From contig CM019228.1 in NCBI GenBank assembly GCA_009741485.1, positions 10,926,696 to 10,990,695 of the forward strand: a DNA stretch of 64,000 nucleotides, in the 5' to 3' direction. Positions 15,001 to 26,500 of this stretch are shown piece by piece. The position numbers and the translations under genes are program-made. The notes below the pieces were generated by a model, which saw only the letters and a list, made by a program, of their open reading frames with translations, was not told the DNA's origin and searched no databases. Source of the stretch: Malurus cyaneus samueli (Eukaryota; Chordata; Aves; Passeriformes; Maluridae). How positions within the stretch are numbered: position 1 is the stretch's first letter; each line of letters starts with the position of its first letter.

Positions 15001-16089
15001 TTTCAATCCTTCCCGAAAAACTGGACTAGAAGTCAAAAGCAAGCTCAACACCAGCATTTTAGGAATTCTGGAGAAAAAAATCCCCGAAAAGCCTAATAGC
15101 AAGGAATCCTTAAGAATAATAAAGGAAAAACCAACCATTTTCAGTGATAACATTCAATTAGAAAATCAAGTGCTTTATATATCAAACCTAAGCCAAGTGT
15201 GGACCTAAATATTTAAATGTGATCTTTAAGTTAGCAATACATTTAAGAACATACATTAGCCAAGAAATCAGTGAAATCAATTCCATATGGGTGAAGCAAC
15301 CCTATTGAGAACTAATCCCCCCTTTTCAATTCCTTATAAGCAACTTTCTTCTAAAAAATGGAACATCATGCTTATCTAAAACTTCCTCAGTCTTTTACCA
15401 GTCATTTATAATAGCCTACAGCAAATCAAAGAGTAAACACTGAAAACATATTACTACTGAAACTACAACACTGGTTTGCTTTTACCATCAACCGCCTCGT
15501 CTTTTCTATATCAATTGCATTCATCTCACCCCTCACTTGTAGTAAGTGAACAAGTTACACAAACATTTGCTAACACATATAAAATGGACATGCTCACTTC
15601 CTTATAAAACATATTTGCTTCAAAATAAAACGCCCAAAATTTGAGGACAAACTTGCAATACAAAGTTTGCTGCAGCTTCTTCTTATCCACAGTCCATTTA
15701 TCATTCTTATCAACGAGATCAATCACTGTAATAATGGATTTAGTGCAAATTTGTACAGCCAGATAATCTGTGTGATCCTGTTCACCATGTGGTGTCTTCC
15801 CTGTTATGTTGTTCATCAGCTTTCAAAGACACCAAGATGGGTGAAAGAGAACTCACATCACGTCTCAATGGGGAAGTGAATCTGCTGCAGGCAACCTTGG
15901 CAACACTGGCTGACCTGGGTTCAGGGTCACACAGACCAAACCCATCCCAAGACCTCTGGCAGTCCTCAGAAAATAAAGGGGCTCCCATCACATTCCCCAA
16001 GCCCTTTTTGCTTACCCAAGAAATAAAAGGAAAGAGGAGCAGTACTCTTTACAGAACCATGGCACCTTGTGCCCTCTCAAACAAACGGA
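1..16089. other. Non-coding DNA downstream of CABIN1
   Basis: I find no exon I can name here. The reading frames are those expected by chance, and the longest (168 codons at 10011-10517, plus strand) has no recognisable domain. In mammals SUSD2 and GGT5 follow CABIN1, but no sushi, somatomedin-B or gamma-glutamyltransferase exon was recognised. GC content is slightly raised at about 1000-3900 and 12600-13200. The only clear simple repeats are a G12 run at 8823-8834 and an A-rich stretch at 13747-13770. It could be intergenic or part of an intron of a gene lying outside the window. Confidence 0.6.
8823..8834. repeat. G12 homopolymer
   Basis: Twelve consecutive G on the plus strand, in otherwise AT-rich DNA. 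It is isolated, with no further G-runs nearby, so an intramolecular quadruplex is unlikely. Confidence 0.95.
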
Positions 16090-16108
16090 GACAACAGTGC
16101 ATTTCAAC

Positions 16109-16114
16109 TTTATT
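16109..16114 (-). terminator. CABIN1 polyadenylation signal (AATAAA)
   Basis: The plus strand reads TTTATT, so the minus strand reads AATAAA in the context TTCTAATAAAGTTGAAATGC. A GT-rich element (TGTTGTCTCCGTTTGTTTG) lies just downstream at about 16076-16098, as expected for a cleavage site around 16085-16100. No other canonical signal with a GT-rich element was noticed closer to the stop codon, apart from a weaker one at about 16816. Confidence 0.7.
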
Positions 16115-16219
16115 AGAAAAGAAACCGAAAAGTTTATACAAAGCTCTGCATTTTACAGAAAACCAACCCCCCAAACACAAAGAAATCCGACATTGCAAGC
16201 TGTATGCATTTTCTGTTTT

Positions 16220-16299
16220 CATATACAGACATATATATATGTACATACACATATATATATGTGTGTGGGCGCACGCGGGTGTATATATAGTGTGTGACG
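16220..16299. repeat. Alternating purine-pyrimidine tract (TA/CA/CG) in the CABIN1 3' UTR
   Basis: An 80-bp stretch of almost perfect purine-pyrimidine alternation: two ATATATATAT blocks separated by GTACATACAC, then GTGTGTG, GCGCACGCG, GTATATATA and GTGTGTG. The two TA blocks are mutually self-complementary, so both the DNA and the transcript could fold into a hairpin. It lies about 110-190 nt before the polyadenylation signal in the sense of the gene. Confidence 0.85.
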
Positions 16300-17367
16300 T
16301 ATTTTTTTTTGCATGGTTTGCATTCATTATTTTACAAAGTTAACATTCAGTAGAAAAAAAAAGGATTTTTGTTACCATTATTTTCTCATATAAATAACTG
16401 TGAGCAGTCCCTCTGCAGATAGATAAAAAACACCTTTTCGTGTCATTCTGTAAAAAACAGACATTACTGAAATGGTACTGAAATCTTTCAAGGTTTTTTC
16501 AATACCACCATAAAAATATCATCTAGCCCCCAATTCAAAATGCTTGTCCAAGGCATTAGAAGAGAAAGGACTGTAAGACAATTCTGGAAAGATCAGTTCT
16601 TTAAGCCAACATTCAGGTAGATAATTTTTGCTGGACCTCATACATTGGTGTGAAATGAGTGCAAACAGGAGACCAAACTCTCTGTCTGCCTGGAAAAGCT
16701 GGTTCTTTTGTCTGTTTGAAAGAGTCAAATTCCAACAAAGCACCCAGCAGGGTGAAGGAGCTGACACTCTCAGCTCACCCTCCTTGCCCTATGACAAAGC
16801 CACAGATGCAATTTTTTATTTTCTTGATGCAATTAAAATCTCTACCAGCTCAGCAAATTTTTCCTACTCCATTCACCTTAAAAAAAAAACTGTTGGATTA
16901 ATCATGGCATGGTTAGACAGACATCAGGTTGCTGAATTACTGGGAGAAAAACTTAGCTAGAGGGGAAAATGCAAGACAACTAAAAGGAAGAAAACACTAT
17001 AGAAAAGAGCTACCGGAGCAACTCCCAAGGCTCTGGCTTGAAGAAGCAGGAATAGTAGAGAGATATGAATTGCAGCTCAAAACATCCTTGTGTTTACTGA
17101 AGCTCCCGGTGACAGCGTGATCCAAATGAACGAACTGCCTGGTAAACAATCAATCATTCTTTCCGTCAAGCACCATGATGGGGAGAATGGCCAAGATTCT
17201 GAAGGCAATACAAGTGATTGTGGTGATAACAAAGGTAATGAAAGTGAAGAACACAATGATGCCAATTAAATGGAGAGTAATGCCAATGAAGATGTTTTCA
17301 ACTTCCAGAGATGCTGGCAACAAGAAGAATGGTTATGCGGTTGGTGTTGATGATGGCCAGAATTCAT

Positions 17368-17511
17368 TCATATGTCCATGTAGTCATCATCTTCATCAGT
17401 ATCACTTTCCAGTGAGGACTCCTGGCTTGAGGTCTCTAAGATTTCCAAAGCTGGCTGACAAAGGCTCTCCTTCTTTACATTCGCTGCAGACTGAGCAGAC
17501 AAAATAGCAGA
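17368..17511 (-). CDS. CABIN1: CABIN1 terminal coding exon H (MEF2-binding helix and C-terminus)
   Basis: The last coding exon has 47 codons and a TGA stop at 17368-17370. It starts [16 protein letters not shown], the second half of the amphipathic helix that in CABIN1 sits in the hydrophobic groove of the MEF2 MADS/MEF2 domain. It ends with an acidic tail, [12 protein letters not shown], identical or nearly so to mammals. The acceptor GGGATCAG follows a long CT-rich tract (TCTCTCTCTC). Exact preservation of the C-terminus and stop position argues that the gene is functional rather than a decaying copy. The 3' UTR follows directly. Confidence 0.97.
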   Translation of the reverse strand, partial: SAILSAQSAANVKKESLCQPALEILETSSQESSLESDTDEDDDYMDI

Positions 17512-20500
17512 CTGATCCCAAAAAGAGAGAGAGAGAATATATTGCTAAATAGTCAGGATAAACCCACGATCACAGGGACAAAAGCCCACTGGTTTGCTAT
17601 TCCTTCACATTCAATAGCTGTCTTAGCTCTATAAAAGGTGTCACCCTAATGTAAAACAACATAACATTTACCAGTAGGCTTCCCCACAGTGAATGTTCTG
17701 GCAGCATCCACTAACCTAAGAACAATGGCTGCACTAGCGCACTCAGCCATTTCTGTAATGCTTTCCAAATCCCTCAGTAAAGGGATAAGGACAAGAATAA
17801 CTCTCATTTCACCCACAGCAAGTATTTCACCAGTACTTTGAAAACTAGCTCCTGCTGGTAACAACTAGCACCTTCTTCCACTACTTATACTACCTCTGGT
17901 TATCAACTGGGGACATGAGCTGTTGCTTCTTTCATACAGGTATCTTATTGAGCGGAGAATTAAGACAAAAACAATAATCTAAAAAAATTACTGTTTCCCT
18001 TTTATTACCTTTAATTTTTGCTTGGTCTCTTCTGAAATGCTGCCCTTTGGAGAAAGGAGGGTGGGAGTGGGTGGAGTGACAGTGATCTCAGGTGGAAATT
18101 TGGTGACAGATGAAGGTATGAAAAGCTTTGGCATGTTGGGCAGAATGCGAGTTTTTACTCGGGTGCCATCTGTCTTGTTCTGCTGACTTCCCAAAGTCTG
18201 TGAACTGGAGCTGAGTTCAGGCTTGGAACTGGAGGCTAAACAGAAAACAGTAAGAAAAATATGTTAAGAAGTTATCTAGGATTTCAGATGTCAAAGAAGA
18301 GGGAAGAGTTCATTGTTAGGACATAAGGCTGGCTCAAAAGGCCCTTCTTCAAGCCTTGCACTAATCAAAGGTTAGAACCAGAAAAAGGATTGTATAATGA
18401 CAACTGGAAACCAGAAGCAATTAAAAATATCTTACTGGATCGCAGAAACTCAACCTGACCAAGCACAACAAGTGGTAGTGTAGCACTGGCCATCTACATC
18501 TACTACAAATACCATCTTCCACTTGTGTCAGAGGCAATCATCTCATCTTTGCATTCTCTGTCTCTCCATTCTGCAATGCAGAATAAATAAAGCTCTTTAG
18601 CTTTACTTATGAGTCTTAATTTCCTCCACCACAGCATTGTCTCTTTAATTATTGAGAGAGCAACTCCTCAACAATTAAGAGAAAAATATATGGTAACTCT
18701 TGTCAAAATTTCCCCATTAGTTTGTTCAAATCCTGCCATAAAGCCCTCCTTGGTGTGCTCATGGCACTGGCTCCCACACTAGTTAGCATCATTTCCACAT
18801 TCTTCCCAAGTGTCCCAGCTTGTGGTCTTTACAATGCAAACTGGCTCAGTGTTTATCGAGTACATCTCATAAGAAGGATCCGGCCTTTCCCCAGGCACTA
18901 TCACATTACAAAATAAAATATACACAACAATAATCAGTAGATGACAATGCTTTTACATTAAAAACTGAAAATTCATTAAAAGAGATTTCTTACTAATAAT
19001 GCTACTTCATGTGGAGTCTATTTTATTTTTTAGAGGTTATATAAATGAAAACACCAGAACCTTTCTCAGTCTGGTAATAATGACAGGTGTTCATATACAT
19101 TTTTTCAGATTCAGTATTGCCAAATCCATCTCTAGCAGATATTGGGAACAATATGGCCACTTGTACATAGCAGAATAAAATTCCAGTTGTCCTAATGCTA
19201 TCCTGAGAAACAAGCAGCAGTAGAACAAACTACCAAGGGATGTAAGACTGAAATGCATGTTCTCAGCTGAACACAGGAATGCAAGAGCTGCCACAACAGA
19301 TGAGGCATGACTTTCCATCAAGGTCAGTGACCCATCTCCATGGGCAGCCAATCTTTTCAGACAGTAATCAGACACTGGATAATCTGCCTCTCACCAATAA
19401 GGAAAAACAAGATACCCCAAACGTGAATATCTAGATTACGCTTGCCTGAAATACCAGGTTTTACATTTTTTATAATTAAAACATCAACTCCTACTTCTCT
19501 TGAGAAGAGGGCAGAGGAGGGATAGAACGCATTAACTGCTGTAATGCTGGTTTTTATGTTTACTCAGACTGAGTCAGTTTTGTAAAAAACCATTTCCTTC
19601 TGCTAAATATTCCAATAGTGTAATTCAAAGTGCTATCATACTGTCCCATATAAGATTTCAATTAAAAGAAAAATTCTGCTTTAAAGGGTACACCAACTAC
19701 ATCACATGAAAGCTGGTACTGGGAGGTTTTTTATTTGGCTTTGCTGCCATGGCGTTTAGCATGTAAGAATTACCATCAAGGGATGACAGGGCACTTGCCC
19801 AGGAAGCTCAGACATTGCCAGGAATGTATCTAAACTCTGGAATACTTGAAGGAAGGAAGGCAGGCAGAGAAACTGAGGAATACCAATCCCAACTGCCCAC
19901 CCAGTCAGTGCCTACAGACTGATGCACAGCTCACCACCCCTTTGCAGAATTCTCTGAAGCACAGGAAGCTCCTACCTGGGGTACAAACATGTCCTGAATT
20001 TGTGCTGCTCACAGACTCCACTTGCCAGCAGACAGGCTCTGGTGATGGTGCGACAGTAGCCATTTTCATCTGCTGACACAGCTGTGACTCCTGCTGCTGA
20101 AATCCAAGCCCCTCCAAAGGCACTTCAAGCTCTTCTTCCTCTTTAGTAATGAAATATAAATCACAGATTAAGAGACATCCTGACCTCTCTCCTAAGCCTC
20201 AATCCTTTTGCTGTCTAACCAACTGGTAGAAAATTTTTTTCAACCCTTGCTCTATTTCTAAAGCATAACATGACTGAGTGAAATTAAATATTGGCAAGCT
20301 AAGATGGCAATTGCAATTTTTTCATACTTAGCGCCATCAATTCAAACTCCTAAAAAAAGGAAATGTCATTTAAAAAGTGAAAGAAAATAATCTTGTGTCT
20401 GACATTTTGTCATCTCTGCACATCTGCAACAACACAGACAGCTGAGTGTTTCCTTTGGAGCTGTGAGGGCTGGAAGAGCTGCCATGTGCAGAGCAAAATC

Positions 20501-23500
20501 CATCACCCTTAACAAAGGGGCAGCCATGATCGATGGGTCCCTCTCTGATCTCCAGCCACAGGTACTTGCTGCACTGAGGCACAGCTCACTGCTAAGGAAG
20601 ATTCATTACTGTGAACATCCAATAACAGGGCCAAATCCATTCTTCATGAAACCAATATCAAGTGGTACTGAATGCCTACTTTTCTCTGATATGTCCACTG
20701 TACCTCTATAAATATATTGGCCTAAAATTCCCACCTTCTGCTATTCCAGAACCTGGGATGTTTATAACTCAGAATCCATGTGTATGTGTACAATCTTGCT
20801 ATTATGTACCAGCTGTACCTACTTTTAAATTAATGCAGTGTTAAACCAGCGCTCTTACACGCTGAGCTGCATGTTGTACATAACAGGAGTGATTTCCACT
20901 GAGCTACCAAGAGCTGCCAGTGCCCTTTCTGGGCTGGGCAGCAACCCTTCCAAGGCTATGGACACTCAAAGAAGCTCTAATTCTCTCTTAAAAATGAAGA
21001 TATTCTTCAAAAACAAAGGGCTGCCTTTGAATCACCTTGTATTTACACAGGCAGCTATCATGGACCAGCACATGCAGTGGATATTCACAGTCTTACTTGC
21101 TCTAAAATTCTTTGTATGTCAATGCTCTAAATTAATTTAGGATTTTGACCGTGCAACGTCTTAAAAAGGAATACATATTTTAACTTTTCCTCATTGGAAA
21201 ACTGCTCCCACCCCCTCAAGTGTTGAAAACACTTCTCCATCTCCACCAATATAGAGAAGAACGCGGAATTTACCATGGTAATATTCTCCTGTACAAGAGT
21301 TCCCCTTGCAGAAACTGCTTAAGACAACATTACAGCTTAACAGTCTGATCTACGCACTTTGAAAGATTCAACTTTTTTACAGACTTATCATTTCTATGGT
21401 TCTCGAATAACTTGTATGAAAAAAAAGCTCAGGAAAGCAGGCTGTAAATTCTTTCATCCACTAATTTTCACTGGTAAAAAAAAAGAACCCATCATCTAGA
21501 CTTGCAGCTGACAGCTCATATAAGCCTTAGGATAAATGAGATTGCTTGTAGAAAATTGTCCAGTAGTTCCCAAAAAGGAAAGGTCACCCACTACAGCACA
21601 AATCACAGGCAGCTTCTGTTTTGAGATGTTCCACTCACTACCAAGCACAAAATGGAACAGTCTAATGCAGAAGAATGTAGTTCTCATTCTCTGTACTCTC
21701 TTGCACATTCTCTCTGGATACTTCAAAATACAGCACTGGAAGTAGGAAAATAATATCTGCATCTGTACATATATTAATAGGCCAAATCAGCTGAAAAACA
21801 ACACAGAAGGAAGTGCTTAAGTGCAGGAACCTGGAGCAGGAAGATGCCAATTGCCTGTGTCCCTGCTGAAGCAGCAGAGGACAGCTGAAGGCTCGCTGTT
21901 CTGCCTGCCCTTTGCACCATCACCCAGGATTCCACATCAGCCAGGATTCCACATCAGCCAGGATTCCACATCACCCAGGATTCCACCCTGCTGCCACAGG
22001 AGCAGTGCTGGGTCAGCCCCAGCGTGGCCCCGAGCCAGCACACACATCCCATCACACTGCTGCTGCCTGACGACACGCTGCAGTCTAAACCCAGAACACT
22101 CCCACACTGAAATGGCTACAAGACACTTGATCAAACATAGGAGGAAACATCACAACAGCGGCTGAAGAAAAGCAAGATGAAAATGATGATGATTTCACAT
22201 TACTCTACAAGATAAATGAGAAGTCAACTCGTTCTTAACTTACTCCAACACTCCAGAATCACTGTCTAAGTACCCAGGGTAAGTACTAACACAATCTTTC
22301 TTATCCACTTACTAATCAAGAATACAAACCAGTAATTAACACAGCAGGTACAAAACTATATACAAATAAACTGCAAAATCCTACAGCCTCAACTATACTG
22401 CTAACTGCGAGCTGTGTTGAATGTACTCTGCTACTTAACTACATTAAGGACTTGTTAGTTCACAATACAGAATAAGAGCTCTGATTTGCATTATTATCTA
22501 ATGACAAAACTCTAGTTCTTATGCTGATTACAATATTTGTTTAATTATAAGATATATCATTGCTTAAATTGATTTGCTGTACTTTATTTTAACTAAATTA
22601 TGGCCCACTGACAAAAGCTCTTTTGAGCAGCCTAATTCTAGGAAGATGCTACAGGACTGGTATCAGTCTATGTTCTCTCCTGAGCAATCAGCATCCTCAT
22701 AGAAATCTCCATCTTCCAGATCATATTTTTGTTGAGTTTTGAAGATGCAGTTTTACAGTGCAGTAAAATTAGATTTAAATTTGACTAAAATTATCTGACA
22801 GCCATTTTTAATGTAATAGTGAATGGAAATGAAAGGGCAGGACTCTGGCACACTAAGTGTGTATTTCTATCACTGCACTTCTGAAAACAATACTTGTTAA
22901 TGTTCTATTAGAATGTGCTTTTCAGTACATAAGAAATCAAGAACCACTGTCTGCTAATCAATCCCTTGCTGTCAGAGATGTGCAACAGTCACAGAATTCT
23001 ATCCCCTGATTGGGTCATGCACTTTATTCTTTCAGGACTGTGCAATTTTATTCTTTTTTTCTTTAAATAGAAACAATGCCACTCAAGTAACTAAATACAG
23101 CCAATGAACAAAATATTTTTAGAATTATTGCAAATAACAAGAATTGGTTGTTTCAGTGTACATATCGTAATTTATACTTTAATATATTGCACAGATATTT
23201 GTTCTTTTTTCATTACAGACAAAAAAAGTCAAAACAGGGAAGGACAATAAAGAAGAAATATACAGTTGTATCTCCTCATTATTTGTCTAAAACAGATTTC
23301 TGAAGAGAATATTTTAATATTTGTTTTGAGGAGAATGCTGTTATAGCCCTGAACATAATGTCCTAGTTCTTCTAATAAAAACTTTCCCCAGGGAGGTAAA
23401 GACTCCACTAACTTGTGAGACACAATATCCTGCACAAGTGCAAGAACACAAGAATGTAAGTGCAGCACATCCTGAAGGTGTTCAGAAGCTCAGATTTAAT

Positions 23501-26500
23501 ATCAGTTAATAACTCTTTTGCTATTACCCAGTACTTGTACTGTCTTGGCAGGTTTTCAAACATTAGCTCTACAAACCCAGTTTAAAATAAAATCACTTTC
23601 TGAAGATATAATATACAACAGACACTTGTCCCCAGGCTGAGGATGGGACAGGTACTGTACTCTGGAGACCCATGTAGCACTTTCACAACACAACACACAA
23701 AAACTAAGCACACAGAAAAAAAGCACAGATTTTCAATGCACATCACTACTGATACTGAAAAGTTCCTCTCCAATCGAGATGAATTAAGTATTTTTTTAGC
23801 TTTCCCTTTCCCAGCAACTGCCTAAATACATATAAAACAGTACACGACATAGAAAGAGGGACATCATACCTTTCAACATCTCCCTGCTTTAGTGAGGAAG
23901 AAACAAGCTGACAACAATTCAATGCAACAACCTACTCCAGCTTTCCTCTCCAACCTCTTCCCACTTGTTGCCAGGGTAACCAGTGTTTGCAGATGCCTAT
24001 AGCGGGCGCCTGGGTTCATGACTTCATCACAGTTAATATCCTCTCCCCATCTCTTCATCCAGAGAATGCACTACATACGTTTATCTACACACTATAAACA
24101 CACAGATTATACAACCCTGCAGCCGTTTTTATACTGAGACCATTCACTTCGCTATTCTGATGTATATAAAATCAAAAATAACACAGGCAAAAATAATCAC
24201 TTGGCAATCTGAAGACGTGGAGAAAGTTTAAAAGCAGTAGTACTGTAACCAGTAAGCAGCTGCTCTGGTCCTTCTGCATTGAACACTTAATAGTTTGATT
24301 TTATCATGCTATCAGGTATGAGACATCAACATTAGTGTTATAAAACATTTTGTGCAGAGTTTCAAAATATTCTTTAATCGTGCACTAAATCTCTTGCACT
24401 GCAGCTGAAAGTCAAGCCCAGAAAATGTGACTAGCACCTGGAAAAAAACATTTTCCAGTTTCTGACAGAAGCAGTTTGAAGTATTACAGCACAGCTATGC
24501 TAAAGAATATAAGCAACAATAGAAGCAACAAACAGTGCATGCACAAAGCACCATTTCATTATAGGAAAGAGGAAAGAGCTTTGAATTCCAGGACAAAATA
24601 TTAACATCATTTCAAAAGAAAATACAAGGAGAAATGAACAAACAACTTCAAGTGCTTAAATAAAGCACTTGCACCACTTGCCTTCATCCCTCTGCAAAAT
24701 ACCTTCCCCAGCAGTTCCGTGTGTCAAGACAAAAAGCCTGAAAATGTATCAGTAGGATTTAGCTGATCTGTACTGCCTTGCCTTCCAACCACTTCAAAAG
24801 AGTAAGGATTGAATTCCGTGTGCCTACAGACTCTAGGAAACACTTATCTTCCTTGTCCCAGTAACAACTGGTTCACTCTGTATTCTAGTGGCCACCCACA
24901 GCACATACAATTGTTCACAGAATTCATTTACCGTACAAGGCAGAGGCTATGTTTTTTCCACAGTGATGGAAACGGGTCTGATCCTTTGCCCCCTGACAGA
25001 ATGGAGTATCTTACCACATTTCCAAGGAATAATACTCATGTGAAAACAATTAATTTTCTGTATTCCGTCTACCTTGCCCTCTAGTGTGCTGGGAATGAAA
25101 ACAACTTTTTTCCCCACACAGCAGCTGCAAAGGCCATGGAAAGGCTGAATTTGAAGGAGCTCAGAGTTTCCTTATAAACTGTGCTGCTAAGTCAATGGAA
25201 AGACTGCACTGGAACACAGGTTGGCTCAGCTGAACAGAGTTAAGGATGCTGACACTCAAACAACAGCCATGAGGTACCACAGCACAGCAGAGAGATTAGC
25301 TCATCACAGGATGGGGCAGGTATACTTGGTCTCTAAATTCATTCCAAATACCCTGCCACAAAATTTATTTTTAGAAAGGCACTGCCAATTTATAGATGCA
25401 GAAAGAAATACTTGACTTGAGATGCCAAATTCAGGAAATTACATTTAAGGCTGACACACAGAGTCGTATGTTAAAAATTAAGCATTGAAATAATTTTGGA
25501 GGCAAAAAGCTGCAGAACACAAGTTCTACTGCCCCCTGAAGTGAAAGAAATTCAAGCAGTCTGCTGAACAGAAGTTTGCAGTGCAAGAGCACAGCACAGT
25601 GCTATATTTATCACTAAGTCCTGAGCAGGGACAGAGTACTGTACAATTATACGAGACATACCCCAAAACTCTTCCTAATCTGAGGTCAGCTGTCACGGAA
25701 CATTAATGAGACTAAAATTTAAAACAGGTGGCTGATCTGAAAGTGCTTCCTGGAAATAGTCCCTGGTCCATACTAACTCCCAGATGCCTCTAACAGCCAT
25801 GCTGGGGCCAATCTAACAGCAGGATAGTGGAATTCCTGTGTCCAAAAGCATTTCTGGCCACCACCAGTTGTCCTAGAAGTGCAGAAACCTGGCACGCACT
25901 TGGGTAAAGAAAAACCCTGAAGTTCAATACTAAGTTGCTCGTTCTTTTTTTCTTTTTTAAACAAAATTTCAATTTAAAAGAGCAAACAATGGGCCTAGAT
26001 CAAAAAGACCACAGTTTGTTATTCAGCTACATGAACTTTCAAATGGCATTATCAAAACACAGCTAATTGATATTTGTTTAATATCTGACTCAGCAAGCAC
26101 ACATCATCTGGAGAGCATTCCACAGCAGCACCTGCGGACAGAACAGTCATTTGCAGTCTCCTGTTTCTGAATTTTCATTATGAGTTATCTAACAAAAACT
26201 GTAAGACTTTTCCTTTGCCATCAATATTTCACCCTCCTTTGCCCTGACAGCCAGCTAAGCACAGGGAAATTAGCAAAAGCAGCTGGTAGAAAAATCTCTG
26301 AAGTGAATGTAATGACACCCCACAATTTTCTAAGTACTTTGTAAGCAACACAATACCTTATAACTTATAAGAGGATTTATAACTACATCTCTCTCCAGTC
26401 TGCCTTTGTGCAGGAATATATGTAAATTTTATGCTGCTGACAGCAATCTAAAACTAGTGAAACTAAACCATGTTGTAACCATACTAGCATTGCTACCGTG

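Larger units (their letters stand above)
16090..17367 (-). other. CABIN1: CABIN1 3' untranslated region
   Basis: From the stop codon to about 20 nt past the AATAAA at 16109-16114, roughly 1.28 kb with no recognisable intron. It contains a TA/CA/CG alternating tract close to its end. Near its start, at about 17170-17340, is a strongly strand-asymmetric stretch in which the plus strand is rich in G and A. The end point is inferred from the signal and not from transcript data. An earlier AATAAA-like A-rich motif near 16816-16821 could give a shorter form. Confidence 0.7.

Noticed and set aside
17175..17507. 110-codon plus-strand ORF
   Set aside because: It is the antisense shadow of the CABIN1 terminal exon and 3' UTR.
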